A stretch of 33,134 nucleotides of DNA from Fervidobacterium gondwanense DSM 13020 (lineage in GTDB: Bacteria > Thermotogota > Thermotogae > Thermotogales > Fervidobacteriaceae): NCBI RefSeq assembly GCF_900143265.1, contig NZ_FRDJ01000015.1, positions 1-33,134 of the forward strand, in the 5' to 3' direction. A program made the position numbers and the translations under genes. Positions 16,251 through 23,134 of this stretch are shown here, one piece after another (within the stretch, counting starts at the first letter, position 1; every line of letters starts with the position of its first letter). The notes below the pieces were generated by a model. The model was not told the origin of the DNA. It saw only the letters and a program-made list of their open reading frames with translations, and searched no databases.

Positions 16251-17414
16251 CTATTTTCCCTTTTGTGTGTTAAGTAGATATTTGAGTTGCCATACCTCTT
16301 CATCGGCATGATTCAAGAATATAGCCTTCTGTAAAGATTTTTCAGCCTCTGATGTCATTCCAAGCTGCAACTCAGCGAGAGCCTTATATTTCCAAAATAT
16401 GAAGTTAGTATGGTTCTTTGCGATTTCTTTTTTCAGCTTTTCGTATGCGTCTTTATATAACTTTTGGTTTAAGAAGGATTCGATGACTCTAACGTTTTCC
16501 TCAATTTCCAATGATTTAGCGTCTGCTTTTAAGATTTTTCCTAACTTTTCTTTTGTGACGAGTTCTGTCGTGTCCAAGATTTTCTCCGGTTTTCTGGAGT
16601 GTTCAGATACCTTCTCTTTTTTCAGGTAGTAAGTGGATTTAACCTTTTCTTTTTCAGCCGCAGAGATTTTTTTCAATATAGCTCCGGAATCCGAAAAGAC
16701 TGGTGTGAAGTATTCGAAAAGCTTAGGAAAGTATTCGCCTAATCCAATTACTAAATATCCTCTATCTTTGAGCATGTTTACTATTTTGGTTATAACTTCG
16801 TCTACTCGATCAAAGTATATGAGCACCCTTCTGAGGAAAATTATATCAAATTTGTGTTCACGTTCAAAATTGCACTCAGGAGAGTTTATGTTGCAATGTA
16901 CGAAGTACACGTTTTCTTTGTATTCTTCATTTATGCAAAAATGGTCGCCAACTTGTGTAAAGTATTTACATATTTGTTCTTCGTTCAAAAATCTGATGCT
17001 CCAGAACCTATAACATCCTTTTTCAGCTTGAAGTATTCTTTGCAAATTGACATCAATGCCCGTTATTTTGTACTTCACACCACATTCTTTTGCAACAATG
17101 GATACTGTGTAAACTTCTTCACCAGCTGAGCAACCTACAGACAAAATGTTCCAGAATGGTTTCTCTTTAAAAATGCGCTTCAGTTTTTCAAATGTTTGGA
17201 TATCTCTGAAAAAATAGGATTCTCCAATTGTTAGGTTCTCTATAACAAGGCTTTCCAAAAGTTCATCATTCAGGATATCTGATATATCCTTTATGTTTCT
17301 AAGAAATCTATCGACGAGTCTTTGTTCAACTTTGAGGTTGTGCTTTTTTAGTATAATTTCGACTCTTGACTTTAACTCGTTAATTGTCCTTGATTCACTT
17401 TTTTGGACGTCCAA
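16251..17414 (-). CDS. cheR: CheR-type receptor methyltransferase with C-terminal TPR
   Basis: Methylates glutamates of chemoreceptors using S-adenosylmethionine. Residues 1-75 are the helical N-domain ending in LTIGESYFFRD; the SAM-binding domain has ILSVGCSAGEEVYTVSIV (90-107) and ITGIDVNLQRI (117-127). The usual CRNVLIYF motif is LRRVLIYFD (194-202), with Asn changed to Arg. About 255-300 is a linker, and about 300-387 holds TPR-like helices (FWKYKALAELQLGMTSEAEK). TPR fusions occur in CheR proteins of alternative chemosensory systems. The start is TTG at 17414, with AGAGGTG just upstream. It is the first gene of the operon. Confidence 0.92.
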   Translation of the reverse strand: MDVQKSESRTINELKSRVEIILKKHNLKVEQRLVDRFLRNIKDISDILNDELLESLVIENLTIGESYFFRDIQTFEKLKRIFKEKPFWNILSVGCSAGEEVYTVSIVAKECGVKYKITGIDVNLQRILQAEKGCYRFWSIRFLNEEQICKYFTQVGDHFCINEEYKENVYFVHCNINSPECNFEREHKFDIIFLRRVLIYFDRVDEVITKIVNMLKDRGYLVIGLGEYFPKLFEYFTPVFSDSGAILKKISAAEKEKVKSTYYLKKEKVSEHSRKPEKILDTTELVTKEKLGKILKADAKSLEIEENVRVIESFLNQKLYKDAYEKLKKEIAKNHTNFIFWKYKALAELQLGMTSEAEKSLQKAIFLNHADEEVWQLKYLLNTQKGK

Positions 17415-17490
17415 AACGTTACACCTCTTTTTCTCGACGTTCTTTTTTCCTTACATGTCAGTTAACTTTCCATGTGCAATTTTCTATTTT

Positions 17491-17499
17491 ATTATACCA
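17491..17499 (-). promoter_or_regulatory. extended -10 promoter of the chemosensory operon
   Basis: On the minus strand this reads TGGTATAAT, a consensus extended -10, about 77 bases before the cheR start. No good -35 at 17 bases is visible. A GTTAAC palindrome lies at 17461-17466 within the leader. Confidence 0.65.
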
Positions 17500-17506
17500 C
17501 CATATA

Positions 17507-17515
17507 TGATATACT
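17507..17515 (+). promoter_or_regulatory. extended -10 promoter of the LOG-EamA-mreB-flg unit
   Basis: TGATATACT is an extended -10 (TGn TATACT), 44 bases before the ATG at 17559. It lies only 8 bases from the divergent -10, so the two promoters likely compete or share control. Confidence 0.5.
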
Positions 17516-17558
17516 TGTGAATAGAAAGTTCAGATTTCAAAGGATGGTGAACATTTAA

Positions 17559-18101
17559 ATGCAAGATAGGATTAATAGTTTGAATGATAGTTTAAAAGTC
17601 GGGGTCATAGGTTACTCAGGAGATACAGACAAGCCTCCCGTTTCAGATATCTCTGAGATTTGTACAGAGCTTGGAAAAGAACTTGGCAAGCGATATACGG
17701 TCTTTACGGGCGGAAGAGACGGAGTTATGGAGCTCGTTTGTAAAGGGGCTCGAGAAGTCGGAGGAGTAACTGTTGGTGTACTGCCTTGGGAAGGCGATGA
17801 TGCCAATGAGTACAATTCTTTTGTAATCAAGACAGGACTTGATTTTCAAATGCGCTCATTTATCCTTGTTAAGAGTGTGGATGTGGTTGTGGCTGTTGGC
17901 GGGGAGATAGGAACCGCTATTGAGATTTTGGCAGCTTACGCAAATAGAAAACCCGTGATACTGCTGAGAGGCACTGGTGGATGGACGGATAGGATTGCGC
18001 AGGTTTTGATCGATGGAGAGTATCTCGATAACAGGAAATTGGCACGGGTTTATCAGGCTCGTAGCGTTCAGGAAGTTATCGATATTATAGAGGCTATGTA
18101 G
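17559..18101 (+). CDS. LOG/TIGR00725-family nucleotide-binding protein
   Basis: A 180-residue Rossmann protein. The order of motifs is VGVIGYSG (14-21), FTGGRDGVMELVCKGA (49-64), FQMRSFILVKSVDVVVAVGGEIGTAIEI (split here: Arg99; VGGEIGT 113-119; Glu122). These match the LOG (lysine decarboxylase-like) superfamily, whose PGGxGTxxE site binds nucleotide monophosphates; many members are cytokinin-activating phosphoribohydrolases. The first Pro of PGG is Val here, as in the TIGR00725 branch, so the true substrate is uncertain. The ATG follows AAAGGATGG. First gene of a plus-strand unit with the EamA transporter. Confidence 0.85.
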   Translation: MQDRINSLNDSLKVGVIGYSGDTDKPPVSDISEICTELGKELGKRYTVFTGGRDGVMELVCKGAREVGGVTVGVLPWEGDDANEYNSFVIKTGLDFQMRSFILVKSVDVVVAVGGEIGTAIEILAAYANRKPVILLRGTGGWTDRIAQVLIDGEYLDNRKLARVYQARSVQEVIDIIEAM

Positions 18102-18153
18102 TTTATTCTGATGCATCATTTATCGCCTTTCATCACCTTAGGAGGGAAGAGGT

Positions 18154-19041
18154 TTGGAGAAGATTAGAGCTCTTGTAAGGACAGGTACGTACGTCAGTTA
18201 CTTACCTGTTGTTATTGTTACAATTTTTTGGGGTGCTTCGTTTGTTGCGACAAAGTACGTCGTTCAGAGCTATTTCCCATTCCCTGCAGCACTTTACAGG
18301 TTTATCATTGCACTTGCAGTGCTTTTTCCAATAACGAAGAAAAAGAAGATTAAAGATATAAACGCTTTCTGGTCGGGTTTTTGGGGTATTACTATGTACT
18401 TCGTTTTCGAAAACACTGCTTTGAAGTATACTTCCCCGACAAATGCGGCGGTGATAGTCTCAAGTGCACCATTGTTGTACGTGCTCTTTACACACTTATT
18501 TCACAGGACTAAGACAAACAAGTTGCACTATTTGGGTTCACTTCTTGCATTCCTCGGTGTTGCTCTTGTTATACTGAACGGCAGGATATTAAAATTGAAT
18601 CCTTTGGGTGATATACTTGCTTTTGGCTCTGCAATCGCTTGGGTTTTGTACACGCACTATGTGATAAAGATGAAGGATATTTCAGGAATTGACCAAGTCT
18701 TTTCGATAACTTTCTGGGGGGTTGTGACTCTGATACCTTTTGCACTGTTGCAAGATATGAGTATCAAGTTTGAGCCGAAGAGTTTTGTTAGTCTCATTTA
18801 TCTTGGGATAATTTGCTCGGCTGTTGGTTATGTGCTGTGGAATAAGTCAATTGAACTGATCGGAGATAGAAAAACTACTAATTTCATATATTTCATTCCG
18901 TTGGTAACTGTCGTATCAGAGATTTTGTTAATGGGCTCAAAACTTACGGTGTATAATGTTTTAGGTGTCACACTGCTTATAATAGGATTATATACATTTG
19001 AAAGGGGAGAAGAGTATGGCAAAGAACGACTTAGGGATTGA
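18154..19041 (+). CDS. EamA/DMT-family membrane transporter
   Basis: A 295-residue protein with about ten hydrophobic helices in two halves of five, the pattern of drug/metabolite transporters (EamA). The first half has VVIVTIFWGASFVATKY and ENTALKYTSPTNAAVIVSS (helix 4 text typical of the family); the second has GDILAFGSAIAWVLYTHY and YLGIICSAVGYVLWNKSIE. It probably exports a small metabolite or amino acid, but no substrate can be read from sequence. The start is TTG at 18154, with GGAGGG ending 7 bases upstream. Its 3' end overlaps the start of mreB by 26 bases, so the two are coupled. Confidence 0.9.
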   Translation: MEKIRALVRTGTYVSYLPVVIVTIFWGASFVATKYVVQSYFPFPAALYRFIIALAVLFPITKKKKIKDINAFWSGFWGITMYFVFENTALKYTSPTNAAVIVSSAPLLYVLFTHLFHRTKTNKLHYLGSLLAFLGVALVILNGRILKLNPLGDILAFGSAIAWVLYTHYVIKMKDISGIDQVFSITFWGVVTLIPFALLQDMSIKFEPKSFVSLIYLGIICSAVGYVLWNKSIELIGDRKTTNFIYFIPLVTVVSEILLMGSKLTVYNVLGVTLLIIGLYTFERGEEYGKERLRD

Positions 19042-20026
19042 CTTGGGAACAGCGAATTTTATTGTCTACCAACAAGGTAAAGGCATCGTATTGAACGAAC
19101 CGTCGGTTGTGGCAATTGAGAAGAGAACGAACAAGATACTTGCGATAGGTACGGAAGCAAAAGAGATGTTCGGTAAGACGCCAGAGGACAAAGTGATGGC
19201 TGTAAAGCCAATGAGAGACGGAGTCATCGCCGACTACACGATTATTTCCGAAGTTCTTAAGTACTTCATGAAGAAGCTTAACAAAGGTCTATTTTTCAAG
19301 TGCAATATGGTTATAGGCATTCCAACGAAGACAACGAGTGTAGAACAGAGGGCGGTGTACGACGCAGCGCTTAAAGCCGGGGCTAAGAGAGTTCATATCG
19401 TTCTTGAACCGACTGCCGCTGCGATAGGCATTGGGCTCGATGTTATGAAGCCTATGGGGAATATGGTTGTAGATATCGGTGGAGGCACAACGGATATTGC
19501 TGTAATAAGCATGGGAGGTATCGTTGTCGGTGATTCAATAAAGCTTGCAGGTAATGCTATCGATGAAGCGATTGTGAAAGGCGTCAGGAGAAATTTCGGG
19601 CTCATAATAGGTGACACTACTGCGGAAGAGATTAAAGTCAAGATAGGAAAGGTGCACGTTGATGTAGAAGATTTAGAATTGGAGATAAGAGGTAGAGACG
19701 CGGTAACGGGACTCCCGAGGACAGAACTCGTGAATTCAACGGACGTTTACAGGATGATTAGGCCTGTCGTTGATAATATGATTTCTCGAATAAAATTCGT
19801 TCTTGAAAAGACGCCACCTGAGCTATCAGCCGATATTGTAGAACACGGTATCGTCCTTACCGGTGGCGGTGCTCTCTTAAGAGGCATAGATAAGGCAATC
19901 CAAGAAGAAATTGGCGTACCGTGTAAGATAGCAGAAGACCCATTATTGTGTGTGGCTAAAGGAACGGGAAGATTGCTTGAGGACGAGGAGTTACTGAAAC
20001 ACGTGGCAGTCACTTACGAAAGGTAA
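19016..20026 (+). CDS. mreB: rod shape-determining actin-like protein MreB
   Basis: A bacterial actin that polymerises on ATP beneath the inner membrane and guides side-wall peptidoglycan synthesis. The ATPase motifs are DLGIDLGTANFIVYQQ at the N-terminus, VVDIGGGTTDIAVISMGG in the middle and GIVLTGGGALLRGID near the end; EPTAAAIGIG is also typical. At 336 residues it has the usual length. I chose ATG 19016 because AAAGGGGAGAAG is directly upstream; an earlier in-frame start at 18998 would precede that site. It lies inside the end of the EamA gene. mreC and mreD are not adjacent; two flagellar rod genes follow instead. Confidence 0.97.
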   Translation: MAKNDLGIDLGTANFIVYQQGKGIVLNEPSVVAIEKRTNKILAIGTEAKEMFGKTPEDKVMAVKPMRDGVIADYTIISEVLKYFMKKLNKGLFFKCNMVIGIPTKTTSVEQRAVYDAALKAGAKRVHIVLEPTAAAIGIGLDVMKPMGNMVVDIGGGTTDIAVISMGGIVVGDSIKLAGNAIDEAIVKGVRRNFGLIIGDTTAEEIKVKIGKVHVDVEDLELEIRGRDAVTGLPRTELVNSTDVYRMIRPVVDNMISRIKFVLEKTPPELSADIVEHGIVLTGGGALLRGIDKAIQEEIGVPCKIAEDPLLCVAKGTGRLLEDEELLKHVAVTYER

Positions 20027-20062
20027 TAGATTGATTATAGATTTTTCAAAGGAGTGGTTTTC

Positions 20063-20824
20063 TTGTACAGAGGTGTGTACACCGCAGCGATGGGGATGCT
20101 TGCAGATTTGACGAAGATAGATACTCTTTCCAACAACTTGGCAAATGTTGAAACGAACGGCTATAAGTCCGATTCGCCGGCGTTTAGAACTTACTTGGAA
20201 CGTGAAATTTATAGGATCAAGCCTGAACCGGAGAACAGGAGAGTTGAGGTTGCCAAGATTGGAAACGTTGAGCAAGCCATCATCGTTGATGAGGTGCGCA
20301 CGCTCTTCACGCAGGGAAATATTGAGCAGACAAACGTTCAGACACATCTTGCTATATCGGGCGATGGTTTCTTCGCTGTCCAGAAAGATGGCAGGACGTT
20401 TTACACGAGGAATGGTGAATTCGTTGTCGATAACGAGCGAAGGTTGGTAAACACTCAAGGATATTATTTATTAGATAGCAATGGACAGATTATTAGATTT
20501 CCGGAAAACGGCTCTATCGATGAGAAAGGTAACGTAAGGGATGTGAATGGGAATTTGGTTGCAACGATACCTATTTATTCTCTACAAAATCCAGAGAAAG
20601 TTGGCGAAACCCTCTTCACAGGTCAACCACAGGTTATTGATATGAATGCCCCAAATGATATTAGGATTTTGCAAGGTTTTGTAGAAAAATCAAATGTGAA
20701 CGCTGTGAGAGAAATGGTTAGAATGATAGAAGCGCACAGGCACTACGACGCAACGTCTAAAGCGATAGCAGTACACGATGAATTGCTCAACAAGCTGATA
20801 AACAACGTAGGGGCGTTGAGATAA
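20063..20824 (+). CDS. flgF: flagellar basal-body rod protein, FlgF-like
   Basis: A 253-residue rod protein. It has the N-terminal flagellar rod motif (MYRGVYTAAMGMLADLTKID then LSNNLANVETNGYK) and the C-terminal helix (LQGFVEKSNVNAVREMVRMI), with the central GDGFFAVQKDGRTFYTRNGEF typical of the FlgF/FlgG/FlgE family. Being first of a pair and more divergent, it is called FlgF (proximal rod). The start is TTG at 20063: AAAGGAGTG lies 7 bases before it, and the in-frame GTG at 20054 is part of that ribosome site. It lies 36 bases after mreB and 34 bases before flgG. Confidence 0.88.
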   Translation: MYRGVYTAAMGMLADLTKIDTLSNNLANVETNGYKSDSPAFRTYLEREIYRIKPEPENRRVEVAKIGNVEQAIIVDEVRTLFTQGNIEQTNVQTHLAISGDGFFAVQKDGRTFYTRNGEFVVDNERRLVNTQGYYLLDSNGQIIRFPENGSIDEKGNVRDVNGNLVATIPIYSLQNPEKVGETLFTGQPQVIDMNAPNDIRILQGFVEKSNVNAVREMVRMIEAHRHYDATSKAIAVHDELLNKLINNVGALR

Positions 20825-20858
20825 TAAGTAAGATGAACTATCGTGAGGAGGGATATAG

Positions 20859-21644
20859 ATGATTAACAGTCTCTACACCGCAGCAACAGGTATGTGGGCT
20901 CAGCAGTTCAAAATGGATACAGTTTCCAACAACATAGCGAATGTTGATACTGCAGGGTACAAGAAGGTAAAATCAGAATTCCAAGACCTGATTTACAGCT
21001 ATTCAAAGAACGCAGGAGCTGCAACCGCTCAGAATTCAACTACGCCAACAGGAATTTACGTCGGTCATGGCGTGAGGTTGGCTGCAACGACGAGGATATT
21101 TACTCAAGGAAATGTCGAAAATACAGGCAATGCTTTAGATCTTGCCATCAGTGGCGATGGGTTTTTCCAGATTCAGCTCCAAGATGGTAGGATTGCATAC
21201 ACGCGAGATGGACAGTTCAAAATCGACAGTGACGGGAGAGTCGTGACAGCTAATGGTCTTCTGCTCTCGCCCGCTTTGGTCGTGCCGCAGAATGCGACGT
21301 CACTCACTGTTTCACCCGATGGAATAGTGTCGGTTGAACTTGCAGACGGCACAATCCAACAGCTCGGAACGATCACTTTGGTAAGATTTGTAAACCCTGC
21401 CGGTCTGAAGTCTATAGGTGATAACTTGTATGTGCAGACGGCGGCGAGTGGAGATCCGATAGAAGGTGTTGCAGGTCAAGACGGATTTGGGACAATCTTA
21501 CAAGGTTACGTAGAGAAATCGAATGTCGATGTTGTAAAAGAAATGGTTGACATGATCAGTGCGATGAGGGCGTACGAATTCAACTCAAGATCGATAATGA
21601 CAGCGGACCAGATGCTACAAACGGCAAGTAACTTGAGAAGATAA
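20859..21644 (+). CDS. flgG: flagellar distal rod protein FlgG
   Basis: A 261-residue distal rod component of the flagellar drive shaft, exported by the flagellar type III apparatus. The signature is MINSLYTAATGMWAQQFKMD, then TVSNNIANVDTAGYKK, a central LAISGDGFFQIQL, and the end EKSNVDVVKEMVDMISAMRA. The length matches FlgG (about 260). The ATG follows GAGGAGGG. It ends the unit that began at 17559; a strong terminator is 33 bases downstream. Confidence 0.95.
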   Translation: MINSLYTAATGMWAQQFKMDTVSNNIANVDTAGYKKVKSEFQDLIYSYSKNAGAATAQNSTTPTGIYVGHGVRLAATTRIFTQGNVENTGNALDLAISGDGFFQIQLQDGRIAYTRDGQFKIDSDGRVVTANGLLLSPALVVPQNATSLTVSPDGIVSVELADGTIQQLGTITLVRFVNPAGLKSIGDNLYVQTAASGDPIEGVAGQDGFGTILQGYVEKSNVDVVKEMVDMISAMRAYEFNSRSIMTADQMLQTASNLRR

Positions 21645-21676
21645 TATAGTTAGCACAATTAAGATCTGAATTTGGA

Positions 21677-21712
21677 AACCTCCTGAGTTCGAGTCTCAGG
21701 GGGTTATTTTTT
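21677..21712 (+). terminator. rho-independent terminator after flgG
   Basis: AACCTCCTGAG and CTCAGGGGGTT form an 11-base-pair stem (one G-U pair) with a 7-base loop, followed by ATTTTTT. Confidence 0.92.
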
Positions 21713-21726
21713 ATTTCACTGTCCTA

Positions 21727-21735
21727 TGGTATAAT
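21727..21735 (+). promoter_or_regulatory. extended -10 promoter downstream of flgG
   Basis: TGGTATAAT, identical to the elements at 2461 and 17499 (minus), lies 46 bases before the TTG start of the next gene and just past the terminator. The -35 region is a T-rich run without a clear TTGACA. Confidence 0.7.
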
Positions 21736-21781
21736 AATTTGGAAAATTCTAAAGAAAAAAATCTCAAAGGGAGTGAAGAAT

Positions 21782-22447
21782 TTGAGGCAAGAAGATATTC
21801 GAAATGAACAAGCGGAACAAGAAAACAAAGAACGTGAAGAAATTATTGAAAGGATTTTAAACGAAAAAGGCAAGAATGCTTTTGACGATATGATAAAGCT
21901 ACTTTCAGATGAAGACCCAAAAGTATGCGATATAGCCACAGAGGTACTTTACAGGCTTTCAGAAAATTATGAGGAGGTTAAGGAGAAATTAAAAGACACT
22001 ATTAAGCAGAGGATTTTAAGTGGGGTTAAAAATGATGTAAGCTTACTGTACCTGATAGATCTTGCAGGAGACCTCGGGCTTAAATTAGGAAACGAACTTT
22101 TGAAAGCTTTAGAACTGTACGATTTCGAAGAGGCCCAGCTTGTGATTTACGAAGCGCTTGCAAAATTAGAAAGAGGCGAAGAATTTTATCCTTTGTTAAG
22201 ATACATGCTTTTGGAAGGCGAAGAGCGCTTCATGTACGGAGCACAGGTGGCTATGGTGCTTTCTTATCTTGATATTCCAGAGATTGTCCATGATTTAGTT
22301 CAAGCGATAGATAGTGGAGATTTTAAAGGAGAGGATCTCGAGACTATCAAGCAAGCTTTGAGTAATGTAATCAATTTAAGACCTTCATACAAAGAGATTT
22401 TGATCGCATTAGTCGGTGAGGACAATTTTGAAAAGTATGTTAGATAA
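21782..22447 (+). CDS. helical-repeat (HEAT-like) cytoplasmic protein of unknown function
   Basis: A 221-residue, very acidic, all-helical protein without signal or membrane segments. Paired helices such as AFDDMIKLLSDEDPKVCDIA then TEVLYRLSENYEEVKEKL, and LIDLAGDLGLKLGNELLKAL, look like HEAT/ARM-type repeats used in protein binding. No catalytic motif is seen. The start is TTG at 21782: AAAGGGAG lies 8 bases before it, and the in-frame GTG at 21773 overlaps that site. It is first in a new transcription unit, 31 bases before plsY. No function is proposed. Confidence 0.75.
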   Translation: MRQEDIRNEQAEQENKEREEIIERILNEKGKNAFDDMIKLLSDEDPKVCDIATEVLYRLSENYEEVKEKLKDTIKQRILSGVKNDVSLLYLIDLAGDLGLKLGNELLKALELYDFEEAQLVIYEALAKLERGEEFYPLLRYMLLEGEERFMYGAQVAMVLSYLDIPEIVHDLVQAIDSGDFKGEDLETIKQALSNVINLRPSYKEILIALVGEDNFEKYVR

Positions 22448-22478
22448 CAGCAGATTTTAGCTTCGGAGGGATGTTAGT

Positions 22479-23090
22479 ATGGAGTTGTTTTGGGCGGCCG
22501 TTGTAGGTTATTTTTTTGGGTCAATTCCGTTTAGCTATATAATACCAAGACTGAAAGGTGTTGATATAACAAAAGTTGGTAGTGGAAACGTTGGTGGAAC
22601 TAATGTTTTAAGAAATATGGGAACCAAGTACGGAGCTTTAGCTATGTTCTTAGATATTATCAAAGCGGTTGTGGCGGTACTTATATTCAAGACATACGGT
22701 GAACACGCAATGGTAATGGCCGGTGCTATGTCGGTTATAGGGCATTGTTACTCTCCATTTGTCAAGTTTAAAGGCGGAAAAGGTGTTGCAACGACACTTG
22801 GTACGTTTTTTGGAATCTTTCCTCAAGCTGGGATGTTTGCTTTGGGTGTTTGGATAGCTATCGTGGCTTTGACTCAGTACGTTTCGCTTGGCTCAATAGT
22901 CGGATTGTTGGCTGGTACGCTTTTCGCACTACTTTTTGGGAAAGACTATTGGATAGTCTTTCTGGGACTATCTTTGTTCTCGGTGTTAAGGCATAAAGAA
23001 AATATCAAACGTCTAATTGACAGAAACGAGCGAAAAACGAATATAGTAGATTATTTCTTGGGCTGGATGGACAAACTGGAAAAAAAGTGA
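22479..23090 (+). CDS. plsY: acyl-phosphate:glycerol-3-phosphate acyltransferase
   Basis: Integral membrane enzyme making lysophosphatidic acid from acyl-phosphate and glycerol-3-phosphate, the first committed step of phospholipid synthesis. Family motifs are GSIPFSYIIPRL, VGSGNVGGTNVLRNMG, GHCYSPFVKFKGGKGVATTLG and a late RHKENIKRL. The 203 residues are of normal length. The ATG follows CGGAGGG. The acyl-phosphate donor is made by PlsX, which is not in the window; PlsC, the next enzyme, is encoded at 25846. Confidence 0.97.
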   Translation: MELFWAAVVGYFFGSIPFSYIIPRLKGVDITKVGSGNVGGTNVLRNMGTKYGALAMFLDIIKAVVAVLIFKTYGEHAMVMAGAMSVIGHCYSPFVKFKGGKGVATTLGTFFGIFPQAGMFALGVWIAIVALTQYVSLGSIVGLLAGTLFALLFGKDYWIVFLGLSLFSVLRHKENIKRLIDRNERKTNIVDYFLGWMDKLEKK

Positions 23091-23134
23091 GATTTGTAAA
23101 GAATTCAGCTATAAGAGTAGAGGAGAGTAAAAGG

